Assembly: GCA_022701365.1 (NCBI GenBank)
Contig: JAKUHH010000284.1
Coordinates: 806,001 to 870,000 of the forward strand
DNA length: 64,000 bases
From: Mycocentrospora acerina
Lineage: Eukaryota > Ascomycota > Dothideomycetes > Pleosporales
Direction: 5' to 3'
The first letter of the stretch is position 1; each line of letters begins with the position of its first letter. Below the pieces are notes generated by a model. The model was not told where the DNA came from. It was given only the letters and a program-made list of their open reading frames with translations, and searched no databases. A program made the position numbers and the translations under genes. Of this stretch, positions 33,365-45,440 are shown piece by piece.

Positions 33365-35282
33365 GAGGAATGATAGTACTGAAAGTTTCACAGCATAAGA
33401 AAGCTGTATTTAAGATTTTTTTTAGGTACGTGCGTGTTAGGCAGACGTGGTGGTTAAACGTTCTCATCGTTACGCACGGGCAAAGTTTAGTATTTGTTGA
33501 AGCCACTATCGTGGTAGGCCCGACTCATACCGTAAACCCGAACCCAAGACTCGCTAAAATCTTTCGATGGTCTTAGCTGTTAAACTATCGAAATATCGGT
33601 TCGAACTCGCAAGGATGGTAAAGATCTCGACTAGGGGGCGAATCCAACCACTTTTCGGCCTGGAAATTCTAAGAAATTCTAAAAAATGACCACTCTTTGA
33701 TTGCCGTTAATTCTGTTTAAACTTTGCGTTGGGGTGCTAGATAACGGCATTTGCAGATGTGCCTTGAAACTTCAGTATTTGAAGCCAAGCTTCATTAGCT
33801 AAATAGTAGACATTTATTGTAATTGTTAATCAGTGTCTCGTTAGAAAATGACTCGCGAATATTGCTAAAGTATGTTTATCTTACCACTTTTCAATGACCT
33901 GATTAATTGTATCACATTTTTTTTATTTAAATTTGCTATATAGATCGTGGTTTTACATTACGTAGATTGAATGAGTGTAAGCTGCTGGGTTCAAAGAGAA
34001 TGGATGCACAAGTCGTTGTACAAACTGTGCAATCAGATGTGTTCACTGAGGCCTAATTTCTGCATGACCACATGTGTGCTGACTATCACGCATCATTGGG
34101 AGGTAATTTCCCTTGAAACTAGTCGTTTTGGATTGTGTTATTATAAGAATACATGTAGCCTTGATGCTGTTGCCTGTAGGCTTTATGAGTGTGAGTTCTC
34201 CTCTGATAACTTCTAGATCCTAACTCCGCCATGGAGAGCCTTCCTGCTGTCATATTTCAGTAGGTAAAACTAAGACAGCTGTGAATTTCTAGTTTTCACA
34301 TTGGATTACATCAATTTACTATCTTTAGTGGCAGAAATTATTTGATTATTACTATGACACTGGTATTTTTACGTGAGGTTTGGGTAAGAGTAATAAGTTG
34401 GAATTTGAAAGAGTTGTTTGAAAATATTTATTCTGAATAGCCATGATCACTACAGCTTCTCGAAACAACATACGGCCTTTTAAATTCTTGCCAACAAAAG
34501 ATAAGGGAAAAGAATTGTTTAAACCTCAGCAGTCCAAAAATCCTCAGCGTCAAATATGTTTCCTATGGACTGAGAAAGGAACAGTAAATCAAACCAGCCT
34601 CAACTAATCGGTCCAGAACAATTCTACCGAACAAGTCGATAGTAAGGAGTCAGGATAGCTATAGGCTACAATAAGGCTAATCTTCATGTTGCTGCTAGAA
34701 GATCTATGTCGTTAGCTGAGATAAGATGTCTGTTGTATACATCTATCTACATGCAACTACAGGATATTAAAAAAAAGGTCATCCTACGCGACTCGCAACT
34801 TGTCAAAGTACTGGTTCGAGGATTTCGTTGCACACAATTATGTTTTTCGTACATGCAAACATGCGACTCTTACTACATCACCAACTCTATTAGGCTCTTT
34901 TGTTGGCTATGCTACATAAAACACCAACTAAGTCGCTAAGCCTTTTTAATTGATCGACTGAAATGGTTTAAAGTCAATTTAGAGCCTTCATAAGGGCATA
35001 GGGGCAAGCTAAGTTACGGAGATCAAATAGTTTATCACGAAAATAGATGCCTGTCCTGATTGTTGTATGAGGTTATGCTCTACTTCTTTCCCTTCTTATC
35101 GTTATTCTCTATCTATTTAGATACATTCTGTCTAACCAACTTCTAATTTTGCAGTGTTTGCAGTGAATGCGGGGTGTCGTAGCTTAGTTCTTGTTACGGG
35201 TGTGCTAGTTGCAACTAGTTTATCTTCTTGCCATACTATCTCACTAGTGATGGACCTGCCTAGTCTGCACTGTAGCACAAGA
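33365..35282. other. AT-rich gene-poor stretch
   Basis: 1.9 kb with no supportable gene on either strand; stop codons are frequent and short frames carry no recognisable product. Confidence 0.5.
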
Positions 35283-35684
35283 CTATTGCCAATACTGTCT
35301 CTTACTTTGAATTCCTGCCTTGGCTCTAGGATCCCACTGAAACATCTTGGCATCACTCAAACGGTCCAGGGCGTCAAAGGTCCAAGCTTGGCAGTTCCAT
35401 GTAGTACTGGTGTTGTCAACGGGTGTATTTTGGATGATAGAAATTGCTTGATCGTAGTTCGAGGATGAGATGACACCGACAGCGATAGACTCATCGTGCC
35501 TAGAGGATTTCTGTGGCTGCTTATTGTACATTGGCTTTTCAACGTAGTAGCCAACGCCCTGCTTATCATCTCCGACTTGCAGCATAACACTGTCGTTGTT
35601 ACCACTGATGAAGATAGCCCAGTGCTTTGGATCCCGTGTGTCGGTCGGTTTGTAGGTAGAGATGTATACAGTTATAGAAGACAT
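35283..35684 (-). CDS. Small protein of unknown function with His...Asn-Cys-Gln-x-Trp signature
   Basis: Single exon, 133 residues starting MSSITVYISTYKP. Residues 20-27 (KHWAIFIS) and 96-101 (WNCQAW) recall the His-then-Asn-Cys spacing of small papain-like folds such as LRAT/NlpC-P60 relatives, though in a different order from some of them. No signal peptide or membrane segment. It lies in an AT-rich, gene-poor stretch. The leader has A/T-rich sequence without a clear TATA box. A thiol hydrolase role is speculation; the frame itself is convincing by composition. Confidence 0.6.
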   Translation of the reverse strand: MSSITVYISTYKPTDTRDPKHWAIFISGNNDSVMLQVGDDKQGVGYYVEKPMYNKQPQKSSRHDESIAVGVISSSNYDQAISIIQNTPVDNTSTTWNCQAWTFDALDRLSDAKMFQWDPRAKAGIQSKRQYWQ

Positions 35685-36714
35685 AATTCAATAATTGTAT
35701 GTTGCGCGGGTAAAGTTGACTGATGGTTGAAGAAGTAATAGATACAATACAAATAAGATTGAAGAGATGTGTTGTACTCAGGATACCGCCAGAAACTGGA
35801 GTTGTATGGGGTACATATAGTTGCTCTCATACTATGTAACTTTTATCAGTGGCAAGTTTGAGCCGCGCGCTTGAGGTTCTAGCTTAGTATGCCTCGCCAT
35901 GAACCCGAGCGCTTAAATGGTAGCCACGCGACTAACTAAAACTGGAAACTACAAGACTCTTCCCTATGTTTACGAACCGCTATAATCCAATCAATAGCGA
36001 ATTAGGTCAAAAGTTAGGCGCTCGGCAACCCCAAGCATTCGCCGCCTCTTAAGTTAAAATACATGAAACGCAAGGCGTGCGCGAACCGTGCTTAAGTCCC
36101 GTTTCAACAGTGCTAGTACTGCGATTTCTATTCACCTATGAGGGCGCGCAGCGTCCGACGCTAGCTTGGAGTGAGTCAATCTTGCGGTCATTCTGTGCCA
36201 TATGCTGCTTGAACCCATACTGGGCTAAATACAGCTTCGGAAATGATCAAGGGTTTTGGCACGCCTACTGAAGGCTTCTAAACAGACTGTCAGTTGACAT
36301 AATTTGCAGCGTTGAGCGGTGCGTGCGCAATGATGATTATCCAGTACGATTTTTATGATTTCTGGTGGTGAAGTCTGGAAAATGTGCTCCAGTAGCTTTG
36401 AATAATTGAGATAGGCATAGGAATTGAACCCGAAGGGTGTGTACATAACTTCTTTGCCACCATGAATTCGAGGTTTCTCTATAGGCCGCCGAAATTGGGG
36501 AGACTATAGCGCGTGTTGTAATCTTTCGGACGACACGTGCACCTTGTTCTTGAAAGCTAACAGATCACCCGCGTGATGCTGTGGAGTAAGCGAGTGGCAG
36601 CCCCACAGTGCTCGCAACGTAAATAGATTGATAGAAGGCCCCCATAATTTTCCTGTGATAACAACTGGTCTAAATCAGACTTTCGGCACTCCCTTGTCAA
36701 GCACCACAGACCAA
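35685..36714. other. Intergenic spacer
   Basis: 1 kb without a recognisable gene. The esterase frame is open upstream to 36628, but I take the start at 36715. Confidence 0.4.
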
Positions 36715-37584
36715 ATGGCCGGAACAGAGGCGGAATCAGATCAAGGACCCAAGACTCGGCCTTTTGGCACGGTCCACATAATTGAACCCATATCTGAACA
36801 CACACACACGGGTGTAATGCTGCATGGCCGTGGCAGTACCGGGAAAGAATTTGCAGAAGATCTGCTCACATCCACGCTGTCTGATGAAAGCTCAATATAT
36901 GAAAAGCTGCCCGGATGGCGTTGGGTCTTCCCATCATCTCAGGAATTGTGGAGCACCGCTTTCCAAGAAGATATGCCCGCCTGGTTTGAGGCACATTCCC
37001 TGACCGACACCACCACGCGTCAAGATCTTCAAGTCAGCGGCATTAGAGATTCGGTGAACCACATCATTGGTATCATGGAAGAGGAGGTTGAACGTTTAGG
37101 TAGAAATCCGCAGAGATTAATACTCGGGGGGATCAGTCAGGGAGGCGCAGTAGGACTATGGACCCTTCTCTGCCAGCGGAATTCAGCAACGAGGCCAGGC
37201 GCAGTTGTGGTTGCAAGTACATGGCTTCCATTTGCCGACAACATTGAGCGTGTACTCGCAGGACATCAGGCGCCCGGTGAACCTCATGAATCGGAATTTG
37301 ATTTGTTCGTAGAAGAGATGATGGCAGTAAGAACAGCTCCTGGGATGAGTCAAGTCGGTCAAAACTCCCGTAGGTTGTCTCCGGTTTTCATCGGCCATGG
37401 TGTGGACGATGCATACGTAGACGTAGCGCTCGGGCGACGGGCAGCGCGCATTCTCGCTCAAGCTGAACTGACGGTAGAGTGGAAGGAGTATTCAGGTGCG
37501 GAAGAGGAAGGGCATTGGTTCAAGGTCCCCGATGAGATGGATGATATTCATCGATTCCTATCTCATATCAAATGTTTGGAATGA
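36715..37584 (+). CDS. Alpha/beta hydrolase, acyl-protein thioesterase/carboxylesterase (phospholipase) family
   Basis: 289 residues from the ATG at 36715 (MAGTEAESDQ); upstream in-frame codons back to 36628 are less family-like. The oxyanion-side motif is VMLHGRGSTG, the nucleophile elbow GGISQGGA puts Ser at about residue 141, the acid is Asp in HGVDDAYVD (about 231-235), and the catalytic His is in EEGHWFK (about 267). This order and spacing match the LYPLA/APT1 family, which hydrolyses thioesters or short acyl esters. Fungal accessory copies are common and their substrates unknown. No signal peptide, so probably cytosolic. Confidence 0.85.
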   Translation: MAGTEAESDQGPKTRPFGTVHIIEPISEHTHTGVMLHGRGSTGKEFAEDLLTSTLSDESSIYEKLPGWRWVFPSSQELWSTAFQEDMPAWFEAHSLTDTTTRQDLQVSGIRDSVNHIIGIMEEEVERLGRNPQRLILGGISQGGAVGLWTLLCQRNSATRPGAVVVASTWLPFADNIERVLAGHQAPGEPHESEFDLFVEEMMAVRTAPGMSQVGQNSRRLSPVFIGHGVDDAYVDVALGRRAARILAQAELTVEWKEYSGAEEEGHWFKVPDEMDDIHRFLSHIKCLE

Positions 37585-37887
37585 ACCAGCAGGTGAAGAG
37601 GATGAATTTGTGGTCTAATTCAAGCACTCAAACCAAGTCAATGATGTATCTGCATAGTGGAAGGAAAATGGCATGAAAATGACGCAATTGCTGCCGAAGC
37701 GTCAATAGGATGTCGTTGAAGTGATCGATGCGTACACGTTCGTGATATGGCAAGCCTACCATTCTCCAAGAGGCTGCGTATAGGTTCTAATCCTTTTAAA
37801 GAGGGCGGTTTAGAAGCCCCTACTTCATAATTCACTATACGCATCGTCGTCTGTCAGAATAATTCTAGAGATGTATCATTCTACTTG

Positions 37888-39099
37888 CTATCCAAGCCAC
37901 CTGTCTAGAAGATGGTCGATGGAGAATTCTACGGGAAAAGATCCGATAGCATCAGTTGGGAGAAAGTCAATCCAGTCACGCAAGGGGCCTCGGGCGTCTA
38001 TATTGTTCAAAGCTTTGACGTATTCCCATGACTCTGGATACCATCCTGCAGCCTCCCAATCAATGATCGATGACACCAGGATCTCTTTTTCACTCGAACT
38101 TGTTATGTCTCCTTGTACTGTAAGAGAATTCACTGTCTCCAAAGTGACCATGATATTTCGGGGGTGCAAGTCACCATGAGTCATTATTATGCGATGGTCA
38201 TCCTTCATGAAGGATCGAACCATTTTAACCCACGGCGTTACGGTTTTATTAGGGTCATGGACAAGGAAGTCGTTGAAATCTGCTTCTGTTTGTATGATTC
38301 CAGAACTGACGCGCTGTACCCTCCTTACGTCTTTGCAAACACCAGATGCGAAGCTTCCTAGGCGTACGTTTGACTTGGAGTTCAACAAGGATTGGGCGCG
38401 AAGGAGCCGGAACATACGATTAAGCTGTTCCTGTACCGACTGTTTCTGTTTTTTGGAGAGTTCCGACCAGACACTCTCAAGGGTGGAACCTGGTGCTCGA
38501 GACAAGAACAAGTACGTCCTCTGACCACTGCCTATTGTACCTAAGCAGAGAGGGATTGGAAGCTCTGGAACATGGGTAGTAAGGTACTGTGTATTATCAA
38601 TGTGATCAATATCGAGAGACAGTGCGATCTTGACTACATGATTAGGCCCAATGCCGATGACGAAGGTATGGTGGAGTTGAAACAGGATTTCTCCACTCTG
38701 TATGACCCTGTTGAGTTTTGCGGCCATTCCTTGAGACACATAGCCAGGATTTTCCTCGTACTCTTGGTTCGCATTCGCCAGATCCAAAATTGACTGACTG
38801 AGAGGGTGAATGAGTTTGGCAGAACCGTCCATCGGTAGATCCAGCAATCCTGTCGTGACAGAAGGTGGGGGCTCAACCCCGATATTCTCATTGTTCGAGA
38901 TCGAAGAACTAAATGACACAACAAGCTCCTCGACAAGGCGGGGATATGATTTTGCCTCTCGCCTCAGGATTTCAGAGATGTCTGCAGCAGGGTCGTTCTT
39001 CACCATTGCATTCAACTGGCCCAGCGTGGCTTCATTTGCCAGACTTCGCGCCTCTCGAATGTGACCATGTTCAATGGGGCGATGCTTCCCTTCTGACAT
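37888..39099 (-). CDS. Aminoglycoside-phosphotransferase (APH)-family kinase-like protein
   Basis: Single exon, 403 residues starting MSEGKHRPIEHGHIREAR. An N-terminal extension of about 120 residues precedes the kinase-like fold. The catalytic loop is MTHGDLHPRNIMV and the metal-binding motif is IIDWEAAGWYPESWEY, both typical of fungal APH proteins. The region ELPIPLCLGTIGSGQRTYLFLSRAPG gives the hinge. Glycine loop and ATP-binding Lys are weak (HHTFVIGIGPNHVVKIAL). Fungal members phosphorylate unknown small molecules or are inactive. It is convergent with the esterase-like gene, 303 bp away. Confidence 0.83.
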   Translation of the reverse strand: MSEGKHRPIEHGHIREARSLANEATLGQLNAMVKNDPAADISEILRREAKSYPRLVEELVVSFSSSISNNENIGVEPPPSVTTGLLDLPMDGSAKLIHPLSQSILDLANANQEYEENPGYVSQGMAAKLNRVIQSGEILFQLHHTFVIGIGPNHVVKIALSLDIDHIDNTQYLTTHVPELPIPLCLGTIGSGQRTYLFLSRAPGSTLESVWSELSKKQKQSVQEQLNRMFRLLRAQSLLNSKSNVRLGSFASGVCKDVRRVQRVSSGIIQTEADFNDFLVHDPNKTVTPWVKMVRSFMKDDHRIIMTHGDLHPRNIMVTLETVNSLTVQGDITSSSEKEILVSSIIDWEAAGWYPESWEYVKALNNIDARGPLRDWIDFLPTDAIGSFPVEFSIDHLLDRWLG

Positions 39100-40583
39100 T
39101 TTGGTCTCTAGTATATTGAATGACTCAAATTCTAGGGTAGTGGGAGTTGGAGAACGGGTAGAAAAGTAAATAGTGAAGTTGTGAGGTAAACTATGCGATA
39201 ATAATTACCATTGCTACAATGAGCACGCTAACGAACGCCAAGCCGCTCCCTTGTCCGTGCGCGCAGTGGGTCACCAAGCAACATCACGAGCTTATCAAAA
39301 ATGAAGCTGTGCAGACACCGACTATAGCCATTGTTAAGAGATTTCTGTTAATTACAGTAATCAGAAATCTAAGAGTAACTTTCACTATTTATATTTTGAT
39401 GGAATCTTAATTTTGCTGTCGCGTGGCGTCATTTTAGGTGGTGCCTCTGGTGCAGCTTCAACAGCTGCCGTGCCATTTGCAGCAGCTCCTCACCACACAC
39501 CTTGCGCAGGGCTAATTTTTTGCGTTTCTGGCACCGTAGGATTCCTAACCAGTACAACTTTATAGTCATTCTTTCTAGCCTGAGCCCGGGTGAGATGCTT
39601 AACCCCCATCCCACACCCACTGCCACCTGGAGCACACTCTGTAGTTTGTTCACTCAATCTGCTGGATTTATTGCTACTGCTTCATGCTCGCTTAGTTCAA
39701 GCTCAATGTTGGTCGCTTCATTAGATGGACATGGGCTTTCACCACAGTCGCGACCTGCATTATTATTAGCCGCTAGAAAGCATATTTATTGCTGTCTAAC
39801 TTTCCCTACACAGCACTTCAGACAACACTGTCAAAATTTAGCCATATCTCCTTAGATACTCTGACGAGCTTTGTATTGCGGGAAATCCTCTTAGCGCAAA
39901 AGGGTGCGGGAGTTTATGGGTTTGCGACAGGTGCGTAATGCTCGCGCTGATAAGGAAGTAGTCAGGCACTAAATAATGTCTGCGGTACCAAACTGCAACA
40001 GTTGTTCAAGGGCTGCAGTACTGGGGCTTAAATAGTGACGTAAGAGTTTATTCTCCCAAATACCATATATGGCCCACTGGCGAATCTCCGCTGTTGTATG
40101 ATTTCTTGCTGTCAGCAAAAGATATACAACTAGATGCTGCGAGCTAGTATGGAAGGCGTTGTGGGCACTGAACAGAAATTTGAGTGTGGCATACTCACAA
40201 GCATGAGAAGGAGACGATCTACATATGCCTGGCGAAGATGACTCCGCTTCTGGACATGGAGGGCCTTACAAGGTAGAAACTACATAAAACAACCCTCATT
40301 TTTCTTTTGAGAAGGGTTGCGGACCAAATATACCAGGCCATGTCATGGCATAGGTAGAGTGAAACGTAGAGATGAGCAACGAGTCAATCACTTATTGGTA
40401 TTTTCCTTAAAGAGGGCACGTCACTAGCCTTGCTCATAATAAGATCTTATTCATGAGCCGCTCATTTCCGGCTCCTTATTTATCTTCTCCATTGATGTTC
40501 TACTGCGCGCTTTCCGCGTGGGCATTACAGTGAACGGATATAATCTTTTGTTTCAGCTATTCTTCTGCCTCATCATACACTTT
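39100..40583. other. Spacer with a possible relic coding segment
   Basis: AT-rich. On the minus strand from about 39780 to 39429 a frame interrupted by a single TGA encodes a charged peptide (including KKLALRKVCGEELLQMARQL), which could be the end of a decayed mobile-element or other gene. Nothing else seen. Confidence 0.3.
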
Positions 40584-42499
40584 CTACGAATACTCTTCCT
40601 CATCAAAGTCATCAAATATCCAATGCTCACATATTCTCAGTCGTTCCTCCTCAGACTCAGCTGCCTCAAGCGCATCGGCTTTCAGCTTACTTCCACGTTG
40701 CTTCGTCTCATCATATTGCTCTAAAGGCACCCACCCTTCAGGCCCGATACCAACAACATCCCTGCAAGCTTGGAGCTGCTCATCTGCTTCAGCCTGCTCA
40801 GCGTTCACGCGCAAACACTCTCTCACCTCGTCTTCCGGGAAGGTGATCGGACAAGGTGGGTTCGCATCTTCGATCTTGCTCGAGCTGGAAGCAGCAATGC
40901 AAGACCAATTCTTTGTTAGATGAATCAGGTCGGCTTTGAGACTCACATTATCGCCCTCCCATGGAGCACTTGCGTGATCAAAAATTTTGCGCCTCAATAT
41001 GCTGAACTCGTAAGTCAGGGCATCGTAGTGCGTCGGGTTAAGCTTCGCCGTCGTAGTGACATAGAAGTAGTGAAGTTGACGCCGACGTAGGAGCACGGCT
41101 TGCTCGAATTGTTCGCTTTCGCTTAGCTCGTCAAAATTTTGTGGAACATCAGGAAATGTCAGTGATTCTGATACACGGTCGCCGTAATTCTGGAGGCTAT
41201 TTGGGATTCCGCATTGCAGAAAGAGTGGGAGTATCGCACAGTGTTGCCAGTCAATCAGGCCAGTAATATTAAGATCGTCGGAGACAAAGATGTTATTGGG
41301 CTGCAGATCAGGATGTCTTAAGGTTGGGTGTGTAAGGGATTTGTTATCGTCTGGTGTGAGAAAAGGCACGACTTGCAGGTATTTATCCAGGCTTTCTAGA
41401 TGTTCCGAAGGTGACTGTTTCTCATAATTATAAATCTCTCGACGCAAACGTTGGAAAGGGTGAAGCGGTCGGCCGAATTTGGTCAGATATGCAATCTCCT
41501 TCTTAGCCCCAGCTGCAAGAGCCGCTGCTGAATTTAAATCTTTTGGATGTTTAGTCAGGGGGTTTGACGGTGAACAGAGTGAGCAGTGCGGGATAGGAAA
41601 TAGGAACAGAAGTATTTGAATAATAGAGCGGATACATACATGGTCCACGGTCAACTTGGATATTAAGCCTTTTTCCATGCCACAAGCTCAGTCGTGTATC
41701 AGGACCAATACAAAAGTGCCTATCACGTGTGAGAATGGTGGTAGGAAGGTCAATCTTGTTGTACTTTGCTGGCAAATCCTTGGAATAGTACAAGCTGCCG
41801 CTTGCTGGAAATTGAAGGGCAAATAGTCGAGACTCTAGCTCCACCAGTTTAGTGACCACAGTAATTCGAGCCTTTTCGGACATGTCAAACCAGATGTCAC
41901 CCAAGTTCCTTCCATGAACTAGCTCCATGAAAAGGTATTCAGTACCAGCAGGGTTCTCTGATGTAGCCGAGTAACTATAGATCTTGGGTACAGGTATGCC
42001 ATGCGAGCGGAGGAAATCCATAGTCGCAACTTCGCTAGCTACGACCAGGTGCTTCGGCTCGGTAACAGGATATGGAATGCGTCCGACGAATTGAAAGCCA
42101 TCATGCATTGTAACTAGGAATGTTCGATTGAAACCACCTTCAGCAAGCTTCTCAAAACGAGCCACGTCTTCTACATTCTGATTTATGGCTGCAGCCGCGA
42201 GGCGCTTGAATTCTGTTATATTAAAAACACGTCGTCTTTCAGAATGCTTCAGGGCGTCGTTCCAGCTTCAGCCAATAATAAGTAACGAGAGTAAGCCTAA
42301 GAGGAAGGGGGTAAACAAACATCCATCGTCCAGACGTGTACTCGAATATCTCAGAAGTTTGCTCCATGGAGCAGCTAGCCAAAGGGTGAGTTGATGCTGT
42401 GGAGCGACTCCTAGCTCTGAGGCGTGGGATGTTTCGTGAATTAGGGCGGCGGAAGAAACAGGCAACAAAGCGATAATTCAGATTTCGAAAGAACGACAT
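40584..42499 (-). CDS. AIM9-like phosphotransferase-domain protein
   Basis: Three exons on the minus strand, 42499-42321, 42265-41640 and 41539-40584, give 586 residues. Exon 1 encodes an N-terminus like a mitochondrial presequence (MSFFRNLNYRFVACFFRRPN) and ends in FEYTSGRW. Splicing joins it to WNDALKHSERRRVFNITEFKRL and then the kinase-like lobe FEKLAEGGFNRTFLVTM. The catalytic loop is HPDLQPNNIFVSDD and the metal motif GLIDWQH. The C-terminal 200 residues are helical and charged. Introns of 55 and 100 nt keep the frame. This order matches the fungal AIM9 (altered inheritance of mitochondria 9)/APH group, whose substrates are unknown. Confidence 0.86.
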
Positions 42500-43221
42500 A
42501 ACATGATCGTGTGCAAGGAGGACGTACCGCTAAGGGAAGATGCCAGCCGCCGTGGCGAAATACATAGCGTGCTGACTAATGCGCTTGGACCACCTATAAC
42601 TGCCTAAACGCGGCAAGAATCTATAGGGATTAATTTAAATGAGCTAACTTGGTAAAAGGATCACTTCTTAAGTTCCAATTCATATACATGAGACAACTAG
42701 CGTGATGTAGGGAACCCATTTGAGATTATTGTTGGCGCATAAATAACCGCTGGAGCCTGTAGCATCGGCGCTTATGCCCTTGTCATGCACCCGCGTTGAT
42801 TTTTGCTCCAATGAAGGTCACGATGAATTCCTTATATGAAATTCTGATTTCTTTCAGCCAAACAGAAGTACCAAAAAGTAACTCCAGAAAATTTGTGCCG
42901 CTACAGACGCTCGGTTGTGGGCGTTAGGGAATGCTCTGAATGAAGATGCACTCTTAATTTAGCATATTGTAGAAAGTGGCGTGTCAGACGCTCAAAGTTT
43001 CTCTAAGCCTTATATCAAATTCTTCTGTAGCTATATAAACTGTTATCAAAGTATCAAATATGATGCAACTTCATATCCATTGTGTACTACCTTCATCGCA
43101 TGCTCAAGTATTTCCCACTGGTTTGCCTGTACAGTTCCTGATTTAAATGTGAGAGTGACCTCTCGAAGGAGACAATCGAGTAATTAAACTGGCTCTTTAG
43201 CTTTTACCTGTGTTCATTATA
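42500..43221. other. AT-rich spacer with TATA box
   Basis: No gene. A tatataaa at 43032-43039 precedes the small gene at 43222 by about 180 bp. Confidence 0.4.
43032..43039 (+). promoter_or_regulatory. TATA box
   Basis: tatataaa upstream of the 117-residue protein gene. Confidence 0.4.
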
Positions 43222-43575
43222 ATGAGGAAGTCAGTTGGCTCAGCTGTGAATAAAGCTGTCGATGGCAACACCTGGAAGAAGTTCACGGATGTATCTGTGA
43301 GCAGAGGCAAAACAGTTTACCCTAAGAGTTCTGGAGACCAAGAAAAAATCGGGGTTCGATGGGACTACGATGGCGAGGTCTCTAAAGTAGACGGTGTATA
43401 CAACAAGTTTCAGATGCAGCCTAACGCTGGGAAGATTCCATCTTCCATCAAACAATGGAGGGAACAAAATGGTGGCACTCATTCCGTAATGGCCAGTGCG
43501 TTTGTGAAGAAAGGCGGCACGAAGGATGACGTCAAAAAAGGGCTTGAGGAGGCGGCAAAGTCAGTTTCGGGTTGA
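43222..43575 (+). CDS. Small hydrophilic orphan protein
   Basis: 117 residues from the ATG at 43222 (MRKSVGSAVNKAVDGNTW), ending EEAAKSVSG. It is Lys/Gly/Ser-rich with a plausible compact middle (KIGVRWDYDGEVSKVDGVYNK). No family recognised, no signal peptide or membrane segment. Its codon composition is much more even than the AT-rich flanks, which supports a real gene. Function unknown. Confidence 0.5.
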   Translation: MRKSVGSAVNKAVDGNTWKKFTDVSVSRGKTVYPKSSGDQEKIGVRWDYDGEVSKVDGVYNKFQMQPNAGKIPSSIKQWREQNGGTHSVMASAFVKKGGTKDDVKKGLEEAAKSVSG

Positions 43576-45440
43576 TAGATGGAAAACTACATGATGGATC
43601 AGGAAATTATTGCACATACACAGATGTTCGAGCAAGAAAAAATTGCGTTTCAAGAACACTAAGAGGACATTGTATATATCGCTGATTTAACAAAGCCTCT
43701 TTGACGAAATCTATGCAAGGTTAGCTATCTAATTGCAAAATTCTTAAGACATGTATTATTCTATCTGATGATGATTCAGTTTATAGATGATAGTACCTGT
43801 TTGGCTTTCATGCCACCGTTGTGAGAGGCACGTAAACTCCTGTTAGTAATCCACTAAAGTGGATACCGGATCTCAAGGAATGCGTAAAAGAATAACCAAG
43901 CGCCGTACTGAAATTAAACAGAATTATTCGAGCATTAGAGGATGATTCGGGAACGATTCCTGCAGATGATGTGAAAATGGGTGGAATGGGGGTTATTAAT
44001 GTTATTAAATGTTAATACCGTCCAGGGTTCTCTGAGTAAAGTGTCTGAAAATGGCTCTAGTTACATTTCGGCCGCTATTATCACTTCTGTATTCATAGCG
44101 AAGTACTTCATAGCACATTCCTGCGGCCTCGTCACATTTTTAAACGTGCACCATGCATGCCTTTTGGTAGGCAGCCCTCGCTCTAAGCATCAAGAAAATA
44201 TTCAAATTTGCATACATGTTTTAAATTAGTGGGATATGATTATTTGAATCGGTGCTCATCATTATGAGTCTTCAGTAAACCATCCCCATTTCAGTTTTCG
44301 TATCTAGTATTGCACAGTGTGACACTACCCACAGCTTCTCGTCCAAACAGGAGCCTTGCGATAAAGATATAAGCTAATTTCTCTCATACGTCCCTAAAAG
44401 CGCTCTCTCTTGGTATCTCCATCCCTTGGATGCGCAAAAATCGATATCAAGATGCATTATGCACAGGCTATAGTATTGGGAATTGAGGCAGATCACTGCC
44501 TACTCTATTTCTATGAAAATATTTGCAGCCTATCGAATTGATTTACACATTATTACAGAGATTCTGGTCTCGAGTCTCATCGCATGTGGTTGATTAGTTA
44601 CACGAAGATGTTAAAGAAACATGAAGCTAGTCTTTATCGTATTGTGACGTCGATTAATGGCTCTAGGGAATATCGACTCTCCTTAGCATAAACACATTCA
44701 TTTACGTTAAATTATTCGCAAAAATGCCTCTGCATGCACTAAGAGGCACTTGGTAGCGGCAACTATCACCCCAAACGCGCACCAAGGCCAACAACCGGGC
44801 GCAGACCTTCACAGCGAAATCTTTACTATAAATCCCGTACGTAGCCTTTTTTTGCCTTAACAGCTTAAACTAGAAGGCAAAAGGAAAAGGATATTCAGAG
44901 CTCTGCGTGTCATTCACATGATTGAAATGTGTCGCAAAATATTATTTGCGCTTAACAAAGCTGGGCGCCTTAACAGTAAAGATAATTTTCTAATACTTCG
45001 TTTTAGTGGTCTAAGAATTTCCGATACTTGCACACAAAAGACTATGGTTAAGATTGGTTCTCAGGGATAGAATCAGTTCATAGAAACAAGGTGAATTCAA
45101 TACTCGTACCTAGGATTCACTGTGACTAAGGGTGAGAAGCAATGAGTAGATTGCTTGAAAAGGTTGAACATTTCACCATAAGGATTGTTTCCTACTCATT
45201 ATATACTAAGTGCGGAAGGTATAGTCAGTCTTACTCAGTTTTCTCTGTGGTACCGATCACTACTAATCACTAAACAATAAGTCTGATTACGTGTTTTGAT
45301 GTGCTCAGAAGAATCCTAGCGCTATCGTTAGTCGAGAGGCTTCCTTGCTGAACTCGGGTCTTCACAATTCCCTCATTCCGGGATCTATGAGGTAGTGGAA
45401 GGGGTTTTCAGAGAATGAAATTGGTGGTATTACTAATTAT
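43576..45440. other. AT-rich gene-poor stretch
   Basis: 1.9 kb without a supportable gene; frequent stops in all frames, as in degenerated repeat DNA. Confidence 0.5.

Noticed and set aside
33540..33620. tRNA-like B-box sequences (for example ggttcgaact near 33598)
   Set aside because: No matching A box, acceptor stem or cloverleaf could be drawn; other gttcga occurrences failed likewise.
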